A DNA stretch of 64,000 nt from Pseudisothecium myosuroides. Taxonomy: Eukaryota; Streptophyta; Bryopsida; Hypnales; Lembophyllaceae. Made by a program: the position numbers and the translations under genes. The notes beneath the pieces were generated by a model. It had not been told where the DNA came from, did no database searches, and saw only the letters and a list, made by a program, of their open reading frames with translations. How positions within the stretch are numbered: the stretch's first letter is position 1; every line of letters begins with the position of its first letter. Location of the stretch: NCBI GenBank assembly GCA_951799445.1, contig OX637288.1, positions 8,992,501-9,056,500 of the forward strand, given 5' to 3'. Below, in pieces: positions 12,500-23,985 of the stretch.

Positions 12500-12663
12500 G
12501 CATTATACATATCTATTACATATACATGTACTTATTAATATTTATAGAATCTTTAATTGTATTTTTATATAAATATCTCATGCATTATACATATCTATTA
12601 TATATACGTGTACTTATTAATATTTATAGAATCTTTAATTTTATTTTCATAAATATTTTATAT
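12500..12663. repeat. Tandem duplication, 82-bp period, two units
   Basis: The block beginning GCATTATACATATCTATTA at 12500 recurs at 12582 with only a few substitutions. Both units end in TTTATAGAATCTTTAATT plus an AT-rich tail. Confidence 0.8.
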
Positions 12664-12705
12664 AACTTATATTCTTATATTTATATTTTCTTTCATTATT
12701 TTTTG

Positions 12706-12946
12706 CTTAGGATTTTGTTCACTTTTCAAGAATATGAGGTGTGTGCATTGTGAACAATTGGTTCCAAAGCGTCCCCTCATACTTAAAGGTTTTGCATTGG
12801 ATCAAGGTTTGTGACTTCAATTTTTTTTTATTTGTTTAGGATTCTCTTCTTTCTTCGAAAGTATGAGGTATATGCATTGTGAACAATTGGTTCCAAAGCA
12901 TCCCCACATACTTGAAGGTTATGCAATGGAACAAAGCTCATGATTG
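12706..12946. repeat. Tandem duplication, about 130-bp period, two units
   Basis: Both units carry TTAGGATT, then TATGAGGT, GCATTGTGAACAATTGG and TTCCAAAGC, in the same order (first unit from about 12706, second from about 12836). Divergence is greater than in the neighbouring 82-bp repeat, so the two duplications are probably separate events. Confidence 0.75.
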
Positions 12947-14029
12947 AATTTTTAATTACTAATTTTTCCTTTAAAAATTCACAATTATAATTGCAAAAAT
13001 TTCCAAAAAATATGAATTTTTTTTAGTTGTATTCAACATATGATTTCATCTCTAAAAAATAAAGACAAAATTTGTCTTTCATATGTAGCTACTAAATTAA
13101 TAAAATTAATTAATCAATGTAATTAATAGAATAGCACATCCACTAAAAAAAAGAACACAGTTGCTTGTCTTCATCCTCATAAAAGTTTTTTCCCTTCTTC
13201 TCACCCCCCATTATCCTCCATCGCATAGTTAGGGCAAATGTAATATTGCCATCTACACAAGCCCTCTGTTGCCGGACAAATGTAGAAGTGATGGGATAAA
13301 CGGCAAAAATAGTACCATGATGTAGTGTTGGTATGGACCCATTTTCTACTCCCCAAGCATGGCATGTATTGTGTGCCATTGCCAAGACCTTTGGAAACGA
13401 CTAGTGGCGATGCTTTGACTTGCAATGGCACATTAAATTTCTTGTCTTTTAGTTTGTTTCGTTTTTGTTTTGTTTTTGGATAAAAAAATTGGAGAACCAC
13501 TACTTTTAGCTTGGCTTTATTTTGGTTGTCCAATTTTTCAAATGCAAAGTTTATCGTGTCTATTGTCAAGTCCTTCCTTGTTTCTTCGTGGCTAGGAACC
13601 TACAATGCGTACATCTACCTATGGTCAATGTACACACGCAACAATGCCACTCTCCACATTGCATTTAAATCTTGCATTCAAATCTCTTAGCTGGCAATGA
13701 TCTATATTAAGGCACCTAATTGCAACCCTCGCCCAAAAGGAACTCAACCTTTGCGTAAAATGTAGTCATTTTTCATTCTGTGTCCAGAAAATGCATTCTA
13801 ACTTGCGTTGGAATCCTCTTTCAATTGGACGCTTCAAGACGAACATACCACAGGTAGAGATCTTTTTATGAGCTTCCAAACCCTTCAAAAAGCCAGCATA
13901 AAAGGTTCTGAGAAGGCCCAGGAAGGAAACTCTGCACTTATTCCCAGTGCCCAAGGGGTCCTAAGAATCACAGCTTCATCCAGTCAAACATACCGATAAA
14001 AACCTACTACTACAGAGAGCAATGTTTCG

Positions 14030-15952
14030 TCATGAAAGTTCTAAAACTACGGGATCGCCACTTTTCAACTCAGTGCGCGAGGGTGCAGACTCTCCAAATT
14101 TCATAAGATGAAGAGATTCGAATATAGGTCGTAGTTGCAGAATAACCTGAGCATCCAGATAGTGTTCACATTCAAAACACCACACCGACAAGTCCCTGCA
14201 GTTCAACCAGCGCATCTTGTCTTCAGAAGACAGTCGAAGCAGCCCATCTTTTAGTTAAGAGCTAGAGGGTAGAGGATTACTAAACCCATTAAGGACCTGA
14301 TCCCATCTAAACTTAACCCAGTTATCAACAACTCATTAGTTCATACGCTTGATTGGCCTTCAATTAGCAAGTGGGTTAAGCATACTTGTTTAAATATCTA
14401 CGAGCACTAATCTTTGACTAAAATGGAGTTTTCTTGTGTCACTCATAGTGATCTACAAAGTTGAAACTGATATAAAGTTTGTACACACAAGACAAAAATC
14501 TGATCTCAACAGACTTGATTCTTGTACCCAAAGATCTCTCCACAGCTCTTTACAAAAGTCCCCAAAGCGTACTCCTACATATGTTAGAATGCTTCAAGTC
14601 GTGCACAATTTTTTCCCTATCCCTTGGTCCTTTTAGATGAATTTCCAGGCAACACCTACCCATAGAACACTTGCAAAAACTGGAGTTAAAGTGAGAAAGT
14701 ACCGGAACCCCGCAGCTAGAGGATGGCTGGCGTCTTTGGAATGTGCAAGCATGTGTCCATTGATGTAACGACCACAGTAAACCTCTCGACAGCTCAAACA
14801 CAACCAGTTTTCATTGGGATCCTTGCACCTGCAAAAAGATCACGCCGCCGTACCTGCCAAGTGAGAAAAGCCAATCCCTGGAAACCTTCAAATGCTGCGA
14901 ACATGTTTCAGTTGCGAATGGCTTATATGAAGATAATCTCAAGTCATGTGCTGGCATTTATAAGTTCCAAGCACACCCTTGAAGGATGGTTCCAGACAAA
15001 AACAAGTGCCCCTCCCACTATTCCTAACTAAACCAGTCACAAACTAACTGAACCCTAAAACCTAAAGGATCAGGGATTCGTAGTTCTAAGATTATCCATT
15101 CAGACTGCAAAAAGTATAATTCAGATATGGCTATATTTTAAACTAGCAGAATCAATGAAGAACATCGTCTAGTGTTGGTCAAACGCAATTGAAATTGCAC
15201 AAAGAAAGTCCCCATATGACCTACACAAAACTACTACAACCAACAAGAATCAACATGAAGTCCAATTGGTCTTTTTCGTTCTTTCAGGCATAAAGAATCA
15301 CCTGTGGTCACAAGCAAAAGAAAAGCTTACGTTTTACACAATGTATCAAATCGTGGTAAGTTTTGAGTGTCGGCATTCAGGTGATGAAGATGAAGGCACT
15401 CTGTGTAAGCCTCCACCCATCCTGATCCCTCCCCCACGAAATCGTGTCCCAAATCCCCGCCCTGACAGTACAATCCCACCAGCTCCGTGACAAGGAAAAA
15501 AACGAAATCTAGACAGATAAGAAATTATCTTCACATAGAAAGCGAATCGATTTGACACAGGGTGCAAATTTCAGTCGCATACTGGGTTCCATGACAGGTC
15601 GGTGAAACGAAACCCTAATTACCAAATGAACTCCAAAATTTTCAGGCCAATATGATTCAAAGGCACATCCTGACATCACAATCCCCAAGTCCTTCACATG
15701 GAAAACACTAAAACTACAAAAAATAAGAAATCGTCTTCACATAGAAAGCGCATCGATTAGACACAATGCGCAAATTTCAGTCGCATGCTCGGCTCCATGA
15801 CAGGAAACTAAACCAGGTCGGTGAAATGAAACCCTAATTATGAAATGAGCTCCAAATTTCAAACTCTTGCGATTCAAGGCATGCATGGAGAATGGAAAGA
15901 CCAGGGATTAGGGAAGTGCGGAGCTTACCCGGGTGTCTGAAACAGTCGCCAT
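14030..15952 (-). CDS. Standalone ZnF-UBP (BUZ/HDAC6-like) ubiquitin-binding zinc finger protein
   Basis: A 148-residue protein that is essentially one zinc finger of the UBP type. In HDAC6 and related proteins this domain binds the free C-terminal GlyGly of ubiquitin. Exons: 15929-15952, 15331-15461, 14703-14828 and 14030-14195, phases closing exactly. The eight-residue first exon MATVSDTR is inferred from its phase-0 junction. All expected zinc ligands are visible: the CLH pair in ECLHLHHL, CKTC, CLSC, YCGR, the histidines of HMLAH and SHPL, and CFEC. The arginine of CGRYINGH and the tryptophan of SVWCFEC match ubiquitin-pocket residues of HDAC6; the second aromatic of the pocket is Phe instead of Tyr. 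No deacetylase or peptidase domain is present. The start fits the upstream WVEAYTEC block seen in plant homologues. Cellular role unknown. Confidence 0.85.
15110..15240. mobile_element. Decayed Stowaway remnant
   Basis: Shares AGAATCAATGAAGAACAT and the following GACCTAC.CAAAAC block, in the same order and spacing, with the interior of the intact Stowaway at 4890-5139. The terminal repeats are not preserved. It lies in an intron of the ZnF-UBP gene. Confidence 0.55.
15497..15883. repeat. Tandem duplication, about 200 bp, in intron 1 of the ZnF-UBP gene
   Basis: The order AAGAAAT, CTTCACATAGAAAGCG, GCAAATTTCAGTCGCAT, CCATGACAGG, AGGTCGGTGAAA, AAACCCTAATTA occurs twice (from about 15515 and about 15725). 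Both copies lie just downstream, in gene orientation, of the eight-codon first exon, so they may carry intronic regulatory or splicing sequence. Confidence 0.75.
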
Positions 15953-16100
15953 GAACTGTAGCAGCAATCTGCGCAACGATGCAGGAAAATTGCTGGATCT
16001 GAATTGTATGAATTGTGGGAAATCCTCTTTAATATCTCCTAACCCTAACATCACATTCTTTAATATAACTTCCTCCGTGCAGTAGTAACTGTCTACAGTA

Positions 16101-16645
16101 CACAAAATAGTGAAATTAGGTTGTCCCTCACTAATTTCTTGACATTCTACACCAGGTGTTTTTTTTCATTTATTCTAGGTAGTGCTGAAAGTGATTTTCA
16201 CTGTTGTGAGGAAGCTATTAAAATCCATGGAAATAGATGAAACCTACAATTTATGGATGAAAATTTATCTTTTCATCCAAAATAGTGTACATTCGTCGAA
16301 ACTAAAGCGATATGGTCCCAAGAGTTTGAAGTAGTTTACAATTTCAAACACTACAAAAAGCAGGGGTCTATTGCCAAAATATCCCCTGGAGAAAAAAAAT
16401 CAACCTTTTTAGCAAAACATTGCTAAAAAAAACTATTCTACACTATATAAATATGTATAGTTACTATAGAAGGATGTAATATTTTAGGATCTATGTATGT
16501 TATATGTGTTGGTGCAGTGGTTCATGGCTCAAGTTTTTAGAGAATTGTGTGCGCCTCCATGTGGGCAAGCAATGAGTCATCATGAGGTAATTTCTCTTAT
16601 TAAGGCAACCTAATAGTTAAAGCAATCCAATTTTACTATTTTGTG
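16101..16645. mobile_element. Non-autonomous DNA transposon, ends CACAAAATAG, TA duplication
   Basis: 545-bp element with ends CACAAAATAGTGAAATTAGG and CCAATTTTACTATTTTGTG, flanked by TA (16099-16100 and 16646-16647). The interior matches the copy at 34.95-35.49 kb over most of its length (for example AAATCCATGG, ATTTATGGATGAAAATTTA). No open frame. TA duplication suggests Tc1/mariner mobilisation, but the ends match no family I can name. Confidence 0.75.
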
Positions 16646-17311
16646 TAGATTCAAACTTGCTTTCTACTCTTAACCCTTAAAGGGCTTGAAAGCCCTTTGA
16701 GGCCATAAATTATATTTTGAATTTGGTGGTATTTGATCAAAAAAGCATTACCAAATACTATTCAATACAAAGTAAATTAATGATCATGATAGTATGTAAA
16801 TAACAATGTATCACAATTCATATATTAAACCACAATTGAAGAGTTATAAGGCTAAATACGGGACGGTCGTATAAAGGGACTATAAGGGCCTTTTAAAGGT
16901 TAACCCAGATGGATGGGCTTATAGATGTGAGCAAAGTAATGACATCTACTCCATGGCCGTGGGTGTTGAAATCTATTGCGATTTTTCTATGGTTGTAGCT
17001 TGAAATGGAAGGTAGGAGGGTTAGTAATAAGAGAGGGCGTGGATTTGGCAAAATGGTAGCAGAATTATTATTGTACGTCAAATTGATTGCAATGTACCGT
17101 AGTGGACAACTTTTGGGCAAATGCTTGAAGTGATTAATAATAATTTTTTCATCCATATGTTACTATATTTGCATTTAGGAGTGATCATGCTATACAACAA
17201 GCCTACCAACTTCAACAAATAAAAAATAGTGGAAATGTTGAATTTTGGCCTTGTATTTTGTTGACTCAGGTAGCAAAATTGACAATCCAATTGTCATTCC
17301 TATACTATTCA

Positions 17312-17567
17312 TGTTACGAACCCGTTCGTAACAAGGGAACGGTTGTAGCGGTTAGGTTAGTTGGCCTCTCCCTTCCCTTTAATAGTCAAGTGAGGAGGCT
17401 TGTTCCTCACTTGACATTTTGTGTAATGAAGATAATATGATTTTGAATACAATGTGTAAGTGTGATTCTCATTGTCATTATTGTAACTTGGTGGTGATTT
17501 AGTGTTGGTTTGCTTTGAATGCAATCTAAGTAGAGCATCGACTTCTTGGTCAAGCCGATCCGTAACA
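17312..17567 (+). repeat. 5' LTR (256 bp)
   Basis: Begins TGTTACGAAC and ends CCGTAACA. The first 22 bases are a self-complementary hairpin (TGTTACGAAC, CC, GTTCGTAACA). I do not see the usual TGG start of a tRNA primer-binding site right after it; the following bases are TAATGTCAAG. Confidence 0.95.
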
Positions 17568-17700
17568 TAATGTCAAGTCATGCAAAGTCCATGCTCTAAT
17601 TCGGATTCCCACGTTGAAGGTGTATTGATGGCTTTGGACAACGGCCGTTACCATGAGAGATTTTGTAGGATTATTTAATTCGGAACCCTAATCTCCTTCA

Positions 17701-18789
17701 ATGGATCAAGTACCACCGGTGGTCCAACCGGGGGAAGAATTGATGCCGGATGGGATGGGGTCGGAGTGGGCGGCCTTCATCCAACAACAAATCCAAAGTG
17801 TGTTCCAAGCCACACTTCCTCAATTGATACAAGAGATTTCGAGTCGAGCAGCGCAAGGACCACGACCGGTGGTTTCTCCCGTCTCCAATAGCGGAGGGGT
17901 GTTAGGAGGGAGGTGTGCGGAATCCAATGTGGAACTCAAAGAATCGAAGGTAGTGGAACTGGAAAAATTTTCTGGAAAGAAGGGAAATGAAGTTTACCGG
18001 TGGTTTGCAAAACTCCGTCTTGTATTTCGAGGTAAACCGCGCATTTATAGCTCTGATGCAGATAAGGTAGCTTATGCGCTTTCGTATATGACTGGAGCGG
18101 CACAAAATTGGGCTATGCTTCTTCTCCAAGCTTTGGACGAGGAGCGTGATCACGAGTTATTGGGCGATTACCAAGCTTTTCGGGAGTCCGTGATTTCCGT
18201 ATATGGGGATATTGACCGTCGGAGCAATGCGGAGGATCGCATTGGGAAGCTTCGACAAACTGGGTCAGTCGCGAATTATATTTCTATGTTTAATGAATGC
18301 GCGTCGCTACTCGATTGGAATGAATCCAGTTTGGTAGCTCGCTTTCGTGGAGGACTCAAGGATGAGATTTTGGATTCGGTGGCGACGGCGGAGACTCAAC
18401 CACGCCGGCTACAAGATTGAATGGCAATGTCATCCCGAATCGATGAGAGATTATGGGGTCGGCGTCAAAACCGCCGTTCACCTTTTGAGACTTCAAGTTT
18501 CCGCTCCCCAACAACTTTGCCACGAGATGCACTAGGGAAGGTACAATCTAACTCGAATACCTCCGGGCCGGTGCCGATGGAGCTTGGAGCGGTGCGTACT
18601 CCTTCTACAGCCTTGGCAAAAACGGCGGTGGAACGGCAAGAATATCAACGCCAAGGACGTTGTTGGGGTTGCGGTGGAGTAGGTCATGTTCGATCGCGTT
18701 GCCCCACGAATCCCTCAAAGCCCTTGTCGATCTCTGCCACCATTGAAGCGGAAGGCACCTCTTCGGGAAAAGAGAAAGCCCGGGACTGA
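17701..18789 (+). pseudogene. Chromovirus gag, one internal stop
   Basis: Capsid-like region followed by a CCHC zinc knuckle, CWGCGGVGHVRSRC, which fits C-X2-C-X4-H-X4-C. The frame is interrupted by TGA at 18418-18420, between capsid and nucleocapsid, and reading continues in the same frame to TGA at 18787, which may be the natural gag end. The ATG at 17701 is the first long-frame start after the LTR. Confidence 0.85.
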
Positions 18790-18815
18790 AGGAAAATTTT
18801 CAGTACCCGGGCACT

Positions 18816-21800
18816 GTGCAAACTGCCGCTGCCATCATCCACAAGACACCCACGCTGGACGCAACAAGGAAGGTGGGCAATATGGTGGAGCGGCCTCTTG
18901 AGTCGGCCGCTTGGAAGAATTTACAATGGAGTAACATATGGTCGAATACGGATGTCGAGGTTTCGAAGGAGGCAAATTGCGGATTAGATCCGTTGTGCTT
19001 ACGTGCCACTATTGACCCTAGTGCACATGTGACGTTGGATGCACAGCTCAATTCCGTCCCAGGTCTCACATTAGTGGATTCGGGAGCCACAGGAATATTC
19101 ATGCATCTCAAGTTTGCGGAACAATGTAATGCGGAGCTGCAATTAAAGCCGGTGCCGCGTGAAGTTAGGGTGATTGATGGCCGAATGATCAGCTCCGGGC
19201 TTATAACCCACGAGGCTATTGTGGAGGTTATCATTGGAGATCATCGTGAAAGATTGGTAGCAGATGTCACGAATACAGGCAAGTATCCATGCATTTTAGG
19301 CATTCCATGGTTAATCCGTCATGACCCGACTATTCGGTGGTCTCAACGAAGTGTGGTATTTGATTCCCCATATTGTCAGGCTTGGTGCATGGGGCATGGG
19401 GTGCAAGGAGAAAAAGGAAATTGCAAAGCTATGGAGTGTCACGGAAGTTCCCAATTCACAAATTCGGAGGAGAATCCAAAGGCGAAACAGGAAATGTTTT
19501 TTGTGAAAAATATGGAGGTTTTGGGCACGGGGGATTCCAATCAAGGACGGAATTTTTTGGTGCGAGCTCAAGGACAACATGAGTTGAATTACAAGGCAGA
19601 AAAACAACTTTCAAAACTAATTGCTCCAAAGCATGCATTGGTTTCTGAGGCAGCTTTTCGTCTTTCGGCAAAGGAGGCAGAAATTTATGCACTCGAGATT
19701 TCCGAGGTGGATACTCCACTATCTTCTTCTATTCCAGAAGAATATCATGATTTAAAAGCAGCTTTCAGTGAGGTGGCATCCAATGAGTTGCCAGCCCATA
19801 GGACTTGCGATATGAAGATTGAATTTAAAGAAGGACAAGAGCCCCGTAACACTGGGTTGCGGCCAATGTCCCCGGTGGAGCTGGAGGAGCTACGGAGGTA
19901 TTTAGACGAGAATTTAGGCAAGGGCTAGATTCGAAGGTCCAAGTCTCTTGTTTCAGCACCTATTGTGTTCGCTCGGAAAAAGGACGGTTCAATTCGGGTT
20001 TGTATAGATTACCGGAATCTCAACAAGGTTACCGTGCGGAACCGCTATCCCCTACCCCTTATCCCAGAGCTCACTGACCGGTTGGTAGGGGCTACGATTT
20101 TCTCCAAATTGAACATTCGACAAGCCTATCATTGACTTCGTATGGCTGCGGGCCACGAATTCAAAACGGCTTTTAAAACGCGGTACGGATTATTTGAATA
20201 TTTAGTTATGCCGTTTGGGTTGACTAATGCCCCTGCACAATTTCAATCGTTAATGCAAGATATTTTTAAGGACCTTTTGGACATATCTGTTGTTATATAC
20301 TTGGATGACATCTTAATTTTTTCAAAGAATCTTGAAGAGCATCGGCAAGTGGTAAGGGACGTATTACGAAGATTACAGGAACATGGACTATATGCTAAAG
20401 AATCCAAATGTCAATTCCATCAGCATTCCGTTGAATTTTTGGGAATGATTGTCTCGGCTAAAGGACTTGAAATGTGTCCAGACAAAGTGCAAACTATTAA
20501 AGATTGGCCCGTTCCAACCTCGGTTAAGGAAATTCAAGCCTTCCTTGGATTTGCGAATTTTTACCGCCGGTTTATATGTGATTATTCCAAGATTACCGTT
20601 CCTCTCACTATTCTAACTCAAAAGAACAAACAATTTGAATGGGACCTACAAGCAAGTCAAGCATTCATCGACCTACGATCAAGATTTCTTCAAGCACCGG
20701 TACTACTCCATCCTGACTTTGCACGGCCTTTTATAGTTGAAACGGATGGGTCAGACATGGCAACAGGTGCAATTCTTTCGCAGCACGGGGATGACGGTCA
20801 CTTACATCCGTGTGCATACAGAAGTTCTAAAATGTCTCCCGCTGAACAGAACTACGACATTTATGACAAAGAACTCCTAAGTATTATTTTAGCTTTCCAG
20901 GATTGGCGGGTGTATTTAAAGGGGTCACCTCATCAAGTCCGTGTAATTTCGGATCATAAAAATTTGGAGTACTTTATGACTACGAAGCAATTAAATAGAA
21001 GACAAGCTCGATGGTCAGAATTCTTATCCGCGTTTGACTTTGATATCCAACATCGGCCGGGTCCATTAAATGGGCGTGCAGATGCCCTCTCAAGAAGGGT
21101 TGATCTCATGGAAGGCCGACATGAAGAGAATCGCCCCCTTCTACGTTTGGCATCATTGGAGGACTGTGACCCCGTTTGGAGCGATGCTCAAATTCTAGAA
21201 CAAATAAAACTATGCATTGACGAAGACCCCGCATTGCAACCACTATTGGCAATTCTAAAAGGGGGATTAAAAAAGAGCCCGCATGACATCCGTCGACGGT
21301 TTCAAGAATATAACCTCACAGATGGAATTCTTCGGTTCAAAGACATGATATATGTGCCAAACGATGACGAACTTCGGCGACAAATATTGCGATCGAGGCA
21401 TGACGCTCCCGCCGCGGGACATCAAGGCCGGGCTAAAACTTTAGAATTGGTAACTAGAATTTTTTATTGGCCTACTGTTCGTCGTTATGTGCATCAATAT
21501 GTTGATGGGTGCGATTTGTGCCAGAGGTCAAAATCAACACGTCATCCTCGATATGGCCTACTACAACCGATTCCAGCCGCTCATGCTCCATGGAAGCAGG
21601 TTTCTACAGACTTCATCGTTATACTACCCCAAAGCAAAGGGTATGACTCTATCCTAGTGGTTGTTGATAAGAATACTAAACTAGCTCATTTTGTACCTAC
21701 AAAGGAGACCATTGACTCTAATGACACTATATCGTTATATTTAAATAATGTATGGAAATATCATGGCATGCCGGAGGAGGTCATATCAGACAAGGGCTCC

Positions 21801-22667
21801 GTTTTTGTGTCAAAATTTATGCGTAGACTATGTGAACTCTTTAAGATCCAGCCATCACCAACGACGGCTTTTCATCCCCAAGGGGATGGCCAAACGGAGA
21901 GGGTGAATCAAGTAATTGAACAATTTCTTTGAATGTTCACGACAAAGCGTCAAGATAATTGGGCGGATCTATTGCCATTAGCCGAATTTGCCTATAACAA
22001 CGCCTGCCATTCGGCAACAGGGTTCTCTCCATTCTATGCCACGTACGGTTACCACCCGGCATTATCGTTTTCTATACCTACAACATCCACTGTTCCAACG
22101 GCCGAGGACCGGGTTCGACATCTACAACAAGTTCATAAGGAACTCAAAACTATGATTTTGATTGCGGGGGAACAAGCTAAGCGAAATTACGACCGAGGGG
22201 TACAACTACAACTGACCTTTCAACCAGGTGACAAAGTCCTCTTGCGCCATGAAAATATTGCAACTACAGAGCCCTCTCATAAATTAGCTTCTAAGTTTCT
22301 TGGACCGTTTTCAATAATAGCTAAACTCTCCGATCTCGTTTACCGGTTAAAACTACCTAAGATATTGCGTATTCACAATGTTTTCCATGTTTCTCTACTT
22401 GAAAAATACCGTGAGGATACCATTCCCGGACGTCGCCGCATACCACCTCCGCCGATTATTACCCCAATTAGAGATGTGGAGTGGGAGGTGCACAAGGTTA
22501 TTGATTCATGTTTATTCGGTCGTTGGAAAAAACTCCACTACTTAGTGTCATGGGAGGGCTATGGCCCGGAGGAGAATTCGTAGGAGCCGGCGGACAATCT
22601 TGAAAACGCACCGGAGGTGATTGCTGATTTTCATAAATTCCATCCAACGGCACCGGGGCCCCAACCT
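18816..22667 (+). pseudogene. Chromovirus pol (PR-RT-RH-IN-chromodomain), several stops
   Basis: One reading frame runs from 18816 into the 3' LTR, in a different frame from gag. Domains in order: protease with the active-site DSGAT (near 19080); reverse transcriptase with YLDDI (near 20300); RNase H with DGSDMATGA and SDHKNL; integrase with an HHCC zinc region (CDLCQRSK) and D, D, E residues in STDF, SDKGS and QTERVN; and a chromodomain with LVSWEGYGPEENS. Stops at 19926 (TAG), 20133 (TGA), 21930 (TGA) and 22581 (TAG) break this frame. All four are at conserved positions where a single transition from a sense codon would explain them, and no frameshift was seen within pol. This copy cannot make a full polyprotein. 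Confidence 0.9.
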
Positions 22668-22678
22668 AAAAGGGGGGG
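22668..22678 (+). promoter_or_regulatory. Polypurine tract of the retrotransposon
   Basis: AAAAGGGGGGG ends three bases before the 3' LTR begins at 22682, the expected position for priming plus-strand synthesis. Confidence 0.85.
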
Positions 22679-22681
22679 TAA

Positions 22682-22937
22682 TGTTACGAACCCGTTCGTA
22701 ACAAGGGAACGGTTGTAGCGGTTAGGTTAGTTGGCCTCTCCCTTCCCTTTAATAGTCAAGTGAGGAGGCTTGTTCCTCACTTGACATTTTGTGTAATGAA
22801 GATAATATGATTTTGAATACAATGTGTAAGTGTGATTCTCATTGTCATTATTGTAACTTGGTGGTGATTTAGTGTTGGTTTGCTTTGAATGCAATCTAAG
22901 TAGAGCATCGACTTCTTGGTCAAGCCGATCCGTAACA
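22682..22937 (+). repeat. 3' LTR (256 bp)
   Basis: By eye identical to the 5' LTR at 17312-17567, and followed by the target duplication ATTCA. Confidence 0.95.
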
Positions 22938-22942
22938 ATTCA

Positions 22943-23985
22943 CTTAACAATGAGCTCTTAAAAAATAATTTTCACATTCTAAGAAGCGATTGCTCTAGTC
23001 AAAAAATTATATAGCTTCAAAAACTATACTTGAGGTCCTTCGTCATCTTGGCTACTGTTTTTTCATCTATTCAATATTTTGAATCAAATTTAACTCTTCT
23101 AGGACATATTAATAAAGTTCCTTATATATCAATGTATATATACTTTTACTCAAATCATGAAGAAAATGGATGAAAAAGGCTTCTAATCTATTTGGTAATT
23201 GACTCAATTTTCAATCATCTAAAGGATATTTTTAATCCCGTCAACGTTCAAGGGTTAACCTTCAAAGTACAATACCTATTGCCAAGGTACTTGGACAAAT
23301 AGGTGCAATCATTCTTCATTTCTATGTACATTAATCTTAAAGATTATCCATCAATCATTTTTTAGCCTAAACATCCTAATAGGGTTAATGTTAGTGGGCA
23401 TTACGATTAAAGGCACTACACTCTCCTTTCTCCCAACTCTCTTAAATTACTTTATGTATGTCAAAGGCACAAAAAGCCACATCGTAAAGTTTTCCAAATT
23501 CAATGAAGTGTTTTTACTCCACCCAAACCTTGAATTACAAGTTTTTCAAAGTCAATAAAACTTGAAAATGCTTACAAAATTGTATTTTGATTGTCTTGTC
23601 AAGGTAGATGATATGGTTACATCCCAATTTTTGAAACTAGATGGTTACAATTAACTAGTCCATTGCACTACTTGATTGGTTAATACAAGTGCAATTCTTG
23701 TAGTCTTGAAGAACAAAGAAGGATATCTTTGTTTAATTGGGACTCCCCTATTATCTCATAAATCCCTAATTAAGTACTCCAATGTCCATATTGTAAATGA
23801 TGAAAATTAATAGTGCTTCTAAGGAATGTTTTATCCTATTAAATCTTCATTCTTCCAAAGTAATATTTAAATTCCAAAAAATACAACCTTATTATTTGAT
23901 TAAATTGATGGAAATAGGGTATTGATTATACTCATACAAAGATATACAATAATATACAACAAATAAAAAAATATTCAATCATTAA
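22943..23985. other. AT-rich spacer, no gene seen
   Basis: No open frame of note and no paired repeats recognised. It resumes the sequence interrupted by the retrotransposon at the ATTCA site. Confidence 0.5.

Larger units (their letters stand above)
11565..14029. other. Intergenic: syntaxin 5' flank and AT-rich spacer
   Basis: 11565 to about 12450 is a moderately GC-rich promoter/5' UTR region of the syntaxin gene; overlapping open frames on both strands here look fortuitous. 12450-13140 is AT-rich and holds two tandem duplications (separate entries). A 122-codon minus frame at 13201-13569 has no domain I recognise. 13570-14029 is presumably the 3' UTR of the next minus-strand gene. Confidence 0.45.
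17307..22942 (+). mobile_element. Complete Ty3/gypsy chromovirus LTR retrotransposon
   Basis: Element 17312-22937 flanked by a perfect 5-bp target duplication ATTCA (17307-17311 and 22938-22942). Order: LTR, gag, protease, reverse transcriptase, RNase H, integrase, chromodomain, LTR. Each LTR is 256 bp and the two look identical base by base, implying recent insertion. The body nevertheless carries several in-frame stops. The short LTR and the C-terminal chromodomain place it among plant chromoviruses; the exact clade (Tcn1-like or Reina-like) is not decidable by eye. Confidence 0.95.

Noticed and set aside
13201..13569. 122-codon minus-strand frame with several cysteines
   Set aside because: Cysteine spacing fits no zinc-binding family I know, and an overlapping frame on the same strand is equally open. 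Kept only as a note in the intergenic entry.
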